A stretch of 64,000 bases of DNA from Sipunculus nudus (lineage: Eukaryota > Annelida > Sipuncula > Golfingiida > Sipunculidae), in contig CM049318.1 in assembly GCA_026874595.1 (NCBI GenBank), positions 42,078,456 to 42,142,455 on the forward strand, read 5' to 3'. The position numbers and the translations under genes were made by a program. The first letter of the stretch is position 1. Every line of letters begins with the position of its first letter. Below, one piece after another: positions 23,602-37,800 of this stretch. Under the pieces are notes generated by a model. The model had not been told where the DNA came from, made no database searches, and worked only from the letters and a program-made list of their open reading frames with translations.

Positions 23602-26600
23602 AAATTATTACTTTCCAAGTCCCTTACTTACATTGACTTTTCGTTCCCCAGCTCTCTTTAATTACTGAAGTACACAAATTTCCCATTTTGTATTTAATGC
23701 CGGCTATAAACTTGACTGAAATGAAATGTTCATATGGAATTTATGGTCAAATACTTCTCTTTTTGCATGCTTATGTTTTAGCCCGTTAATTAACAGGTGC
23801 TAAACCTAAAATGAAATTTCAATCAGGCAGACTGTTTTATGATTCAGTGGCAGTTATATTACAGAAATACTTTTGATATCCTCGTAAGAACTCTACCTTC
23901 TAATTTAGATTTAGTTCAGTTACCAGGTTCCCTAATTTAGCCAACTGTTTTGCCAGTCTACTATTCAGAAATGGTTGTACGTTCAGCAATCAGCCGGATG
24001 TAATTGTAGTACGACATAAATGAGCAGCTCGTAATCAGTTCAGTTAAACTAACACCTACAGGAAGCCATCTCCTCCCGCTTTATTTTCAGTTGCAGGAGA
24101 TGGATAGAGAGAAATACATTTTGATTTGGAGTACGCTCAGGCCTTTTTATTACAACTTCACATAGAGTGTCTACGCAAAACACTTTTTCCATCTCCGGCG
24201 CTAGGCTAGTTACTATACCTACCCCGAAAAAAGCAATTTTGACGTTTAATAACAAAGGTCATGCGAGGAAAGATAAAAAAATCGAGACTCCAAAATTCAT
24301 TTTTTAATTACAAGTATAGAGAATAATTTGGTAATTCATTTTGAAATGAAAGACACTCGGTGCAATACATGTACCGTTCGTATAAATATACAGTCTAATC
24401 TTCTTATTTGCATAAATGTATCAATGCATTTGATCAAGGTCCGATGTACATCCAGAATGGATCACAGTACGACACTTCATACGCCTGTGTGGGAAGGAGG
24501 CTGTAGTAAGTCATCCTGTATTATAACATGTACTACAGTATTCCTTGTGTATCTGAGACTTGATCGATATTTATATAATCAGAATTTTATAAACGAAGAT
24601 TAAATAACAAAATATATTTATGAAATAATGGTAATGCACCCCAGTTACAAATCAGACTATATGATTTATGAAATCTTCACAACTGACGTCTGTGGTGCAG
24701 ATATAATAAAACAGAATTAATATGTTCAAAGCGGAAAATGAAGGTGACTTACATACACAATAACGAAATAAATCTGTCCTCAGACAAGATCACAGATAAT
24801 GTCACTAGGGTGATCATTTGGATTCATTGGTAAACAAATGCATGCATGATACAGGACGGTAATAATCTGAACTTAAGAGTTTCATGTATTTGGCTTAAGT
24901 TAAACACTTCTACCTAAGAGATACGTGCCGTGTTGCTGCATTTTTCGCTTTGTCTTGTATAAGGTTAATGTTTCTTTTAACGTGCAGGCACCTTATTTAC
25001 AGCAGTATTATATTATGTAGATTAGTTTGGATTTTAGTGATGTATATATACCATGTACCATATACAGTGCGTTTTTAAAAGAAGTTTACTGTTCTGCGCC
25101 GTTCAATCCCATCAACATAAAGACTGTATTCCGGATGAATCGGGGACGAGCCGGGTTTTGCACATTTAATCACCCTGACTCCCACACATTACACAGTACC
25201 CATCAGAATGAACATGGGGGTGTGCAGATCAAACATATTTCTTTTTGTGACCACGTTTATATCAAACCTGTGGACACCTTACAAAAAGAAACTTCAGGTT
25301 AATCAATATTACCAGACTTGGTATTTTGCATTTTGTCATTGATATTTCCGTGATACATCTGATTTATGTATCCTGTTCTGTTTTGCGGTCTGTGTATGGT
25401 ACCTGAGACTGTGAGAATGTGTAAGAATGTTTGGTGGATAACTCATCCGTGTATTTTTATCTGCTAATTTAGGCACCCCGGGGTTATGTTGCAACATTAA
25501 ACCTTAGCCTCGTGACACCGTCACGTAAACTTCACTTCACATCCGTCATTCAAGCTGGAAGATTGAAGTGACAGGGTCACGTGGAAACCCCATCTGTTAC
25601 CGAGGCGACCATGTGCTGCGACCTGTGAAGACGCTCAGAAGAATAAGAGTCTCGCTGGAAAACAGGATGTCCCTTTCATGGGGTAAAATAAAAATCAGTG
25701 AGAGCATTAATTATATTATAGATTTGAGACGTCTAGTGAAGTATTGAAACATTATATGTATTTGACACGAATGTTTTTATTAAAACGCATGCCTGCCTGT
25801 GCGCGTGTAAGCGAAACAATTCATATTTTGTTTGAAATGCTAAACCTTAAGTCTCTTAAAGGTACAGACTTAAGCTGTGAACATAAGTTTAAGTGGGGTA
25901 AAATCAATAAGTGCGATACAGTCCAGAATAACCTAGACTTTATATCTCGTTTTATCTGAATTCTTTAGCCAGTTCCTTTGAAATCAGATCTCTCAGCTTT
26001 ATCATGTCAAAAGGGATTTCACTATGATGTCCTCATTATTTCATAAATTTCTCGCATGTATGAATTTAAACCTTTTACGATTTCATTTTTAGAACAAAAA
26101 GTATATTTCTTTCGCGAACGACGAATTTACTAAATCATGCCCCATTATTAAAGGAATGATCTTGTATTAAATATCTCTGACATAGTCAACTTCACTGATA
26201 TCAATAGATTATGGGATTTAACAACGCTTGTCCTTGTTATCTGTTATGTTAAAGAATGAGAGTTCCACATGGTACTTAACATTTAAACATTAAATATAAT
26301 GTTAACACGTGAAAATTCGTAACAAAATACATCTAACAATAATACATCTGTAACTAGCATTTTATAATCCATTGCTGATCGGCAAATCTATTTTTGTCGC
26401 ATTAAGCCGGTATTTTAACGGATACGACTGTGTTATTTCTCCTAAAATCGGTTACAAGTAGTTGTGTCGCTATTGCTTGCATGATAGTTTTGTGAAAAGT
26501 CAACTCATTATTCTGCGATTGACAAATACAGCAACTTTTTAAAACTCGTTTTCAATGAGCGCGCTGCGTCTTTTTTCTGTTTTGCATTTTTCAGATAATC

Positions 26601-26704
26601 TTTCATTGTGACATGTTTATGAAACCTCATGCCTGTTTTAATTTAAAGGAATATACAGGGGAATGATTGATTATCATCCAGCTTGCATTACCATAATGCC
26701 TTCC
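23406..26704. other. AT-rich unique sequence, no gene recognised
   Basis: Holds a CT-rich microsatellite (about 23563-23601). Short open frames at 24328-24603, 25027-25302 and 25744-25959 show no domain I recognise. No splice-supported exon chain is evident. Confidence 0.5.
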
Positions 26705-27320
26705 GGTTTTTTAGCTCAGCTGACTGTAAGTCATCTGAGCTATAGCGATCACTCTTTGTTCGTAGTCCGTCTGTCTGTCCGTCTGTCCGTCCGTCCGTCC
26801 ATCTGTCCGTTAACCAGGCACAAATCGTAACCGCTGGACCTAGAATCTTATAACTTGACATTCTGAGAGGTCCATGAAAAATCTCCTTTGAAACCAGAAA
26901 TTAGGTCTCTGTTATCCATATCCTTCGAGCTATGGGGCCCCAAAGTCCCCCCCCCAAGAATAGTCAAACATTTCATACACATTTTTTTCTCTAGACCTTT
27001 AAAAATGTGAACATCTGTTAACAGGGCACAAATAAAAAAGACTGGACCTAGATTCTTAGTTCTTGACACACTGAGAGACCCATGAAAACTCTCCATGGAA
27101 ACCAGAAATAAGGTCTCTGTTACCCATATCCATGATTTTTCGCATACATATTGATCATGCGATATTTATCAGTTTCTTCAGACTGGTGGCGCCACCTGTA
27201 TTTTTCGATTTTTTACGATTTGTTTTCTCTATTTTTGAGATCTTTTAAAATGTGAACATTTGTTTACAGGGCACAAATCGTACAGATTGGATCTAGAATC
27301 TTCATTCTCGACACAACTAT
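26705..27320 (+). repeat. dispersed bivalve-type repeat, copy 2
   Basis: Shares with copy 1 (4591-4990) the order AGCTCAGCTGACTGTAAGTC, ATCTGAGCTATAG, GTCCGTC runs, GGCACAAATCGTAACCGC, GAAACCAGAAATTAGGTCTC, GAGCTATGGGGCCCCAAAG and GACTGGTGG.GCCACCTGTA. This copy is longer because the CAGGGCACAAAT..GGACCTAG..TCTTGACA module occurs about two and a half times (near 26815, 27020 and 27265). A tandemly modular structure may be characteristic of the family. Confidence 0.75.
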
Positions 27321-27654
27321 ACCATTAGAATACCATGCGTAATAAACGACGCATAGTATTTTCTTTTTTATAGATCGAGACCCCTAAAAAAATAAATATC
27401 TTGAATTACGATATATTAATTTATAAAATTTATTTATGTGTTATTAAAAGTCCCACATAGGTGACTTTGGAGGGGACTGCTGGCGATCCACTACGACAAA
27501 GTATACGACAAGCTACAACAGGTTGACGCCTATGCGACTAAGTACTGATATGTGTATAAAATTATATGGAAAGCAGGCTGAGGGTTCATGCAACATGTAA
27601 ACACCGGGAAACAAAAACAATGATACTATATGGTACACAAAGTAAGTACACTGA

Positions 27655-27735
27655 AGTACGAGTTCTGTGGCTCAGGGGTAGAGCGCAGGACTCAAAGCCG
27701 GGAGATCGTGAGTTCTTGAATGTTCTTCCAGGGGT
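27655..27735 (+). mobile_element. tRNA-derived sequence (SINE head or tRNA pseudogene)
   Basis: GTGGCTCAGGGGTAGAGCGC is a strong Pol III box A with a complete D stem (GCTC/GAGC). It is followed at tRNA-like spacing by GACTCAAAGCC, where the anticodon arm would be, and by a decayed box B (GTGAGTTCTTGAATG for GGTTCGAATCC). The anticodon and T stems no longer pair, so this is not a functional tRNA. A tRNA-derived SINE head is as likely as a tRNA pseudogene. I cannot define its 3' end. Confidence 0.6.
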
Positions 27736-28805
27736 TGGTGGAGGCGTGGGCTCCCTAACTGCGCTCTTTTGCTAGAACCACCCAGTGCGATCATCTAGAT
27801 TATGAAGTATTTCACTCAGATAATTTTAAGACCTTTGCGCTCGGGGGCTATAACCAATCGATAAGCAAATCAACACCAAGGGCACTCCGTCAGTTATTAA
27901 TTACACAAGATCAACGGAAGTCGATTTCTCCGAACTTGCCTAGAGGAAGAAACGGTAAGGAGCGGTAGACTTAATAAAAGTTTGCTGAAATTGAATTGTT
28001 ATGCCCCGCAAGGGTCCTTCTAAAGCCATTGAGTTTTCTCAACCCCCATTAGGTAGCGGTGAACCGTCAGACATAAATTCAGCGACCCGCAATAGACATT
28101 TCTCCGCCCGAATGCTCGATGGCTTCCTTCGCTGATTTGGTTTAACTTCTGACGACTTTACCCACTAAGGTGCGCTAGTAAAATGACTCCTCTGTCAGGC
28201 ATAAGTTACTGTAATTGTTCTATCTGTTGGCGTCAACTGACCTTCCGTTTTAGCTGGCCTGTATCCGTGCTTTTTCCATTACCTAAGTTTCTTCACAAGT
28301 CGTCCTTATGACTAATCAATTTTCTTAATGATCGTAAACAGGGTTACTTTCGACTTCAATATGACCCGGCAGTTCCCGGACCTGCAATTGCGCTGATACG
28401 TTATGGGACTGTCACATGGTTCGTCCTAGGGAAATTACGATGTGTAAATTGCTGCAATAAATAAAACTAGCTTCTGACTGTGAAGCCATTGAAACATAGA
28501 TACCTTAGAACCTTTATTACTGAGATAGTTCAGTTTACTTTCTTCGGGGTTTTTTTCGCTCAAATCCGCAGATGTTTACATCAGAGTCTATATTGGTCAA
28601 TAAACAGTATTTATTTCACACGTTTAGTTCAACATTTGCCAAACACTTTTATGTCCACTCGGAATCGGATTCCTTTAAAATGTTGGCAGTCTTGACTGTG
28701 AAGCAGGTGTACTTAGTTAGGCCTACTCTCTTCCTTTTATCCCCTTCCCTAAATTGTTCAATAAATTTCCATAGCATGAATATACACAAAATGGATATAT
28801 TAGGC
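27736..28805. other. mixed-composition sequence before the 69-bp array
   Basis: About 1.07 kb without a recognised gene. Its first 600 bp are less AT-rich than the surroundings and may include the body of a SINE or another element, but I could not assign it. Confidence 0.4.
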
Positions 28806-31800
28806 CAGATCCATGTGATTTCCAGGGTTACTGACTCCTGGTGGTGATCTGATCTGATCAAGTTATACCATGTGACTTCCTTATATTGAGAGAGGGTTAC
28901 CGACTCCTGGTGATGATCTGATCTGATCACGTTATACCATGTGACGTCCTTATACTGAAAGAGGGTTACCGACTCCTGGTGATGATCTGATCTGATCACG
29001 TTATACCATGTAATTTCCTTATACTAAGAGAGGGTAACTGACTCCTGGTGATGATCTGATGTGATCACGTTATACGATGTGACTTCCTTATACTGAAAGA
29101 GGGTTACCGACTCCTGGTGATCATCTGATCTGATCACGTTATACCATGTGACTTCCTTATACTAAGAGAGGGTTACCGACTCATGGTGATCATCTGATCT
29201 GATCACGTTATACGATGTGACTTCCTTATACTGAGAGAGGGTTACCGACTCCTGGTGATCATCTGATCTGATCACGTTATACCATGTGACTTCCTTATAC
29301 TGAAAGAGGGTTACCGACTCCTTGTGATGTTCTGATCAGATCACGTTATACCATGTGACTTCCTTATACTGAAAGAGGGTTACCGACTCCTGGTGATCAT
29401 CTGATCCGATCACGTTATACCATGTGACTTCCTTATACTGAGAGAGGGTTACCGACTCCTGGTGATGATCTGATCAGATCACGTTATACCATGTGACTTC
29501 CTTATACTGAAAGAGGGTTACCGACTCATGGTGATCATCTGATCTGCTCACGTTATACCATGTGACTTCCTTATACTGAGAGAGGGTTACCGACTCCTGG
29601 TGATGATCTGATCAGATCACGTTATACCATGTGACTTCCTTATACTGAAAGAGGGTTACCGACTCCTGGTGATCATCTGATCCGATCACGTTATACGATG
29701 TGACTTCCTTATACTGAAAGAGGGTTACCGACTCCTTGTGATGTTCTGATCAGATCACGTTATACCATGTGACTTCCTTATACTGAAAGAGGGTTACCGA
29801 CTCCTGGTGATCATCTGATCCGATCACGTTATACCATGTGACTTCCTTATACTGAGAGAGGGTTACCGACTCCTGGTGATGATCTGATCAGATCACGTTA
29901 TACCATGTGACTTCCTTATACTGAAAGAGGGTTACCGACTCATGGTGATCATCTGATCTGATCACGTTATACCATGTGACTTCCTTATACTGAAAGAGGG
30001 TTACCGACTCCTGGTGATGATCTGATCAGATCACGTTATACCATGTGACTTCCTTATACTGAAAGAGGGTTACCGACTCATGGTGATCATCTGATCTGAC
30101 ACGTTATACCATGTGACTTCCTTATACTGAAAGAGGGTTACCGATTCATGGTAATCATCTGATCTGATCACGTTATACCATGTGACTTCCTTATACTGAG
30201 AGAGGGTTACCGACTCCTGGTGATCATCTGATCTGATCACGTTATACCATGTGACTTCCTTATACTGAGAGAGGGTTACCGACTCATGGTGATCATCTGA
30301 TCTGATCACGTTATACCATGTGACTTCCTTATACTGAAAGAGGGTTACCGACTCCTTGTGAAGTTCTGATCAGATCACGTTATACCATGTGACTTCCTTA
30401 TACTGAAAGAGGGTTACCGACTCCTGGTGATGATCTGATCTGATCACGTTATACCATGTGACTTCCTTATACTGAAAGAGGGTTACCGACTCCTGGTGAT
30501 CATCTGATCTGATCACGTTATACCATGTGACTTCCCTATACTGAAAGAGGGTTACCGACTCATGGTGATCATCTGATCTGCTCACGTTATACCATGTGAC
30601 TTCCTTATACTGAGAGAGGGTTACCGACTCCTGGTGATGATCTGATCAGATCACGTTATACCATGTGACTTCCTTATACTGAAAGAGGGTTACCGACTCC
30701 TGGTGATCATCTGATCCGATCACGTTATACGATGTGACTTCCTTATACTGAAAGAGGGTTACCGACTCCTTGTGATGTTCTGATCAGATCACGTTATACC
30801 ATGTGACTTCCTTATACTGAAAGAGGGTTACCGACTCCTGGTGATCATCTGATCCGATCACGTTATACCATGTGACTTCCTTATACTGAGAGAGGGTTAC
30901 CGACTCCTGGTGATGATCTGATCAGATCACGTTATACCATGTGACTTCCTTATACTGAAAGAGGGTTACCGACTCATGGTGATCATCTGATCTGATCACG
31001 TTATACCATGTGACTTCCTTATACTGAAAGAGGGTTACCGACTCCTGGTGATGATCTGATCAGATCACGTTATACCATGTGACTTCCTTATACTGAAAGA
31101 GGGTTACCGACTCATGGTGATCATCTGATCTGACACGTTATACCATGTGACTTCCTTATACTGAAAGAGGGTTACCGACTCATGGTAATCATCTGATCTG
31201 ATCACGTTATACCATGTGACTTCCTTATACTGAGAGAGGGTTACCGACTCCTGGTGATCATCTGATCTGATCACGTTATACCATGTGACTTCCTTATACT
31301 GAGGGAGGGTTACCGACTCATGGTGATCATCTGATCTGATCACGTTATACCATGTGACTTCCTTATACTGAAAGAGGGTTACCGACTCCTTGTGAAGTTC
31401 TGATCAGATCACGTTATACCATGTGACTTCCTTATACTGAAAGAGGGTTACCGACTCCTGGTGATGATCTGATCTGATCACGTTATACCATGTGACTTCC
31501 TTATACTGAAAGAGGGTTACCGACTCCTGGTGATCATCTGATCTGATCACGTTATACCATGTGACTTCCCTATACTGAGAGAGGGTTACCGACTCCTGGT
31601 GATCATCTGATCTGATCACGTTATACCATGTGACTTCCTTATACTGAAAGAGGGTTACCGACTCCTGGTGATCATCTGATCTGATCACGTTATACCATGT
31701 GACTTCCTTATACTGAAAGAGGGTTACCGACTCCTGGTGATCATCTGATCCGATCACGTTATACCATGTGACTTCGTTATACTGAGAGAGGGTTACCGAC

Positions 31801-34800
31801 TCCTGGTGATGATCTGATCAGATCACGTTATACCATGTGACTTCCTTATACTGAAAGAGGGTTACCGACTCATGGTGATCATCTGATCTGATCACGTTAT
31901 ACCATGTGACTTCCTTATACTGAAAGAGGGTTACCGACTCCTGGTGATGATCTGATCTGATCACGTTATACCATGTTATTTCCTTATACTAAGAGAGGGT
32001 TACTGACTCCTGGTGGTGATCTGATCTGATCACGTTATACCATGTGACTTCCTTATACTGAGAGAGGGTTACCGACTCATGGTGATCATCTGATCTGATC
32101 ACGTTATACCATGTGACTTCCTTATACTGAAAGAGGGTTACCGACTCCTTGTGATGTTCTGATCAGATCACGTTATACCATGTGACTTCCTTATACTGAA
32201 AGAGGGTTACCGACTCCTGGTGATGATCTGATCTGATCACGTTATACCATGTGACTTCCTTATACTGAAAGAGGGTTACCGACTCCTGGTGATCATCTGA
32301 TCTGATCACGTTATACCATGTGACTTCCCTATACTGAGAGAGGGTTACCGACTCCTGGTGATCATCTGATCTGATCACGTTATACCATGTGACTTCCTTA
32401 TACTGAAAGAGGGTTACCGACTCCTGGTGATCATCTGATCTGATCACGTTATACCATGTGACTTCCTTATACTGAAAGAGGGTTACCGACTCCTGGTGAT
32501 CATCTGATCCGATCACGTTATACCATGTGACTTCCTTATACTGAGAGAGGGTTACCGACTCCTGGTGATGATCTGATCAGATCACGTTATACCATGTGAC
32601 TTCCTTATACTGAAAGAGGGTTACCGACTCATGGTGATCATCTGATCTGATCACGTTATACCATGTGACTTCCTTATACTGAAAGAGGGTTATCGACTCC
32701 TGGTGATGATCTGATCTGATCACGTTATACCATGTAATTTCCTTATACTAAGAGAGGGTAACTGACTCCTGGTGATGATCTGAAGTGATCACGTTATACG
32801 ATGTGACTTCCTTATACTGAAAGAGGGTTACCGACTCCTGGTGATCATCTGATCTGATCACGTTATACCATGTGACTTCCTTATACTGAGAGAGGGTTAC
32901 CGACTCCTGGTGATCATCTGATCTGATCACGTTATACCATGTGACTTCCTTATACTGAAAGAGGGTTACCGACTCCTTGTGATGTTCTGATCAGATCACG
33001 TTATACCATGTGACTTCCTTATACTGAAAGAGGGTTACCGACTCCTGGTGATCATCTGATCCGATCACGTTATACCATGTGACTTCCTTATACTGAAAGA
33101 GGGTTACCGACTCCTGGTGATGATCTGATCAGATCACGTTATACCATGTGACTTCCTTATACTGAAAGAGGGTTACCGACTCATGGTGATCATCTGATCT
33201 GATCACGTTATACCATGTGACTTCCTTATACTGAGAGAGGGTTACCGACTCCTGGTGATGATCTGATCAGATCACGTTATACCATGTGACTTCCTTATAC
33301 TGAAAGAGGGTTACCGACTCCTGGTGATCATCTGATCCGATCACGTTATACGATGTGACTTCCTTATACTGAAAGAGGGTGACCGACTCCTTGTGATGTT
33401 CTGATCAGATCACGTTATACCATGTGACTTCCTTATACTGAAAGAGGGTTACCGACTCCTGGTGATCATCTGATCCGATCACGTTATACCATGTGACTTC
33501 CTTATACTGAGAGAGGGTTACCGACTCCTGGTGATGATCTGATCAGATCACGTTATACCATGTGACTTCCTTATACCGAAAGAGGGTTACCGACTCATGG
33601 TGATCATCTGATCTGATCACGTTATACCATGTGACTTCCTTATACTGAAAGAGGGTTACCGACTCCTGGTGATGATCTGATCAGATCAAGTTATACCATG
33701 TGACTTTCTTATACTGAAAGAGGGTTACCGACTCATGTTGATCATCTGATCTGATCACGTTATACCATGTGACTTCCTTATACTGAAAGAGGGTTACCGA
33801 CTCATGGTAATCATCTGATCTGATCACGTTATACCATGTGACTTCCTTATACTGAGAGAGGGTTACCGACTCCTGGTGATCATCTGATCTGATCACGTTA
33901 TACCATGTGACTTCCTTATACTGAGAGAGGGTTACCGACTCATGGTGATCATCTAATCTGATCACGTTATACCATGTGACTTCCTTATACTGAAAGAGGG
34001 TTACCGACTCCTTGTGATGTTCTGATGAGATCACGTTATACCATGTGACTTCCTTATACTGAAAGAGGGTTACCGACTCCTGGTGATGATCTGATCTGAT
34101 CACGTTATACCATGTGACTTCCTTATACTGAAAGAGGGTTACCGACTCCTGGTGATCATCTGATCTGATCACGTTATACCATGTGACTTCCCTATACTGA
34201 GAGAGGGTTACCGACTCCTGGTGATCATCTGATCTGATCACGTTATACCATGTGACTTCCTTATACTGAAAGAGGGTTACCGACTCCTGGTGATCATCTG
34301 ATCTGATCACGTTATACCATGTGACTTCCTTATACTGAAAGAGGGTTACCGACTCCTGGTGATCATCTGATCCGATCACGTTATACCATGTGACTTCCTT
34401 ATACTGAGAGAGGGTTACCGACTCCTGGTGATGATCTGATCAGATCACGTTATACCATGTGACTTCCTTATACTGAAAGAGGGTTACCGACTCATGGTGA
34501 TCATCTGATCTGATCACGTTATACCATGTGACTTCCTTATACTGAAAGAGGGTTACCGACTCCTGGTGATGATCTGATCTGATCACGTTATACCATGTAA
34601 TTTCCTTATACTAAGAGAGGGTTACTGACTCCTGGTGGTGATCTGATCTGATCACGTTATACCATGTGACTTCCTTATACTGAGAGAGGGTTACCGACTC
34701 ATGGTGATCATCTGATCTGATCACGTTATACCATGTGACTTCCTTATACTGAAAGAGGGTTGCCGACTCCTTGTGATGTTCTGATCAGATCACGTTATAC

Positions 34801-37800
34801 CATGTGACTTCCTTATACTGAAAGAGGGTTACCGACTCCTGGTGATGATCTGATCTGATCACGTTATACCATGTGACTTCCTTATACTGAAAGAGGGTTA
34901 CCGACTCCTGGTGATCATCTGATCTGATCACGTTATACCATGTGACTTCCCTATACTGAGAGAGGGTTACCGACTCCTGGTGATCATCTGATCTGATCAC
35001 GTTATACCATGTGACTTCCTTATACTGAAAGAGGGTTACCGACTCCTGGTGATCATCTGATCTGATCACGTTATACCATGTGACTTCCTTATACTGAAAG
35101 AGGGTTACCGACTCCTGGTGATCATCTGATCCGATCACGTTATACCATGTGACTTCCTTATACTGAGAGAGGGTTACCGACTCCTGGTGATGATCTGATC
35201 AGATCACGTTATACCATGTGACTTCCTTATACTGACAGAGGGTTACCGACTCATGGTGATCATCTGATCTGATCACCTTATACCATGTGACTTCCTTATA
35301 CTGAAAGAGGGTTACCGACTCCTGGTGATGATCTGATCTGATCACGTTATACCATGTAATTTCCTTATACTAAGAGAGGGTAACTGACTCCTGGTGATGA
35401 TCTGATGTGATCACGTTATACGATGTGACTTCCTTATATTGAAAGAGGGTTACCGACTCCTGGTGATCATCTGATCTGATCACGTTATACCATGTGACTT
35501 CCTTATACTGAGAGAGGGTTACCGACTCCTGGTGATCATCTGATCTGATCACGTTATACCATGTGACTTCCTTATACTGAAAGAGGGTTACCGACTCCTT
35601 GTGATGTTCTGATCAGATCACGTTATACCATGTGACTTCCTTATACTGAAAGAGGGTTACCGACTCCTGGTGATCATCTGATCCGATCACGTTATACCAT
35701 GTGACTTCCTTATACTGAAAGAGGGTTACCGACTCCTGGTGATGATCTGATCAGATCACGTTATACCATGTGACTTCCTTATACTGAAAGAGGGTTACCG
35801 ACTCATGGTGATCATCTGATCTGATCACGTTATACCATGTGACTCCCTTATACTGAGAGAGGGTTACCGACTCCTGGTGATGATCTGATCAGATCACGTT
35901 ATACCATGTGACTTCCTTATACTGAAAGAGGGTTACCGACTCCTGGTGATCATCTGATCCGATCACGTTATACGATGTGACTTCCTTATACTGAAAGAGG
36001 GTTACCGACTCCTTGTGATGTTCTGATCAGATCACGTTATACCATGTGACTTCCTTATACTGAAAGAGGGTTACCGACTCCTGGTGATCATCTGATCCGA
36101 TCACGTTATACCATGTGACTTCCTTATACTGAGAGAGGGTTACCGACTCCTGGTGATGATCTGATCAGATCACGTTATACCATGTGACTTCCTTATACCG
36201 AAAGAGGGTTACCGACTCATGGTGATCATCTGATCTGATCACGTTATACCATGTGACTTCCTTATACTGAAAGAGGGTTACCGACTCCTGGTGATGATCT
36301 GATCAGATCAAGTTATACCATGTGACTTCCTTATACTGAAAGAGGGTTACCGACTCATGTTGATCATCTGATCTGATCACGTTATACCATGTGACTTCCT
36401 TATACTGAAAGAGGGTTACCGACTCATGGTAATCATCTGATCTGATCACGTTATACCATGTGACTTCCTTATACTGAGAGAGGGTTACCGACTCCTGGTG
36501 ATCATCTGATCTGATCACGTTATACCATGTGACTTCCTTATACTGAGAGAGGGTTACCGACTCATGGTGATCATCTAATCTGATCACGTTATACCATGTG
36601 ACTTCCTTATACTGAAAGAGGGTTACCGACTCCTTGTGATGTTCTGATCAGATCACGTTATACCATGTGACTTCCTTATACTGAAAGAGGGTTACCGACT
36701 CCTGGTGATGATCTGATCTGATCACGTTATACCATGTGACTTCCTTATACTGAAAGAGGGTTACCGACTCCTGGTGATCATCTGATCTGATCACGTTATA
36801 CCATGTGACTTCCCTATACTGAGAGAGGGTTACCGACTCCTGGTGATCATCTGATCTGATCACGTTATACCATGTGACTTCCTTATACTGAAAGAGGGTT
36901 ACCGACTCCTGGTGATCATCTGATCTGATCACGTTATACCATGTGACTTCCTTATACTGAAAGAGGGTTACCGACTCCTGGTGATCATCTGATCCGATCA
37001 CGTTATACCATGTGACTTCCTTATACTGAGAGAGGGTTACCGACTCCTGGTGATGATCTGATCAGATCACGTTATACCATGTGACTTCCTTATACTGAAA
37101 GAGGGTTACCGACTCATGGTGATCATCTGATCTGATCACGTTATACCATGTGACTTCCTTATACTGAAAGAGGGTTACCGACTCCTGGTGATGATCTGAT
37201 CTGATCACGTTATACCATGTAATTTCCTTAAACTAAGAGAGGGTAACTGACTCCTGGTGATGATCTGATCTGATCACGTTATACGATGTGACTTCCTTAT
37301 ACTGAAAGAGGGTTACCGACTCCTGGTGATCATCTGATCCGATCACGTTATACCATGTGACCTCCTTATACTGAAAGAGGGTCACCGAAACCTTGTGATG
37401 ATCTGATCTTATCAGGTTATACCATGTGACTTCCTTATACTGAAAGGGGGTTACCGACTCCTGGTGATCATCTGATCTGATCACGTTATATCATGTGACT
37501 TCCTTATACTGAGAAAGGGTTACCGACTCCTGGTGATGATCTGATGTGATCACGTTATACCATGTGACTTCCTTATACTGAAAGTGGGTTACCGACTCCT
37601 GGTGATGATCTGATCTTATCAGGTTATACCATGTGACTTCCTTATACTGAAAGGGGGTTACCGACTCCTGGTGATCATCTGATCTGATCACGTTATATCA
37701 TGTGACTTCCTTATACTGAGAAAGGGTTACCGACTCCTGGTGATGATCTGATCTGATCACGTTATACCATGTGACTCCCTTATACTGAGAGAGGGTTACC

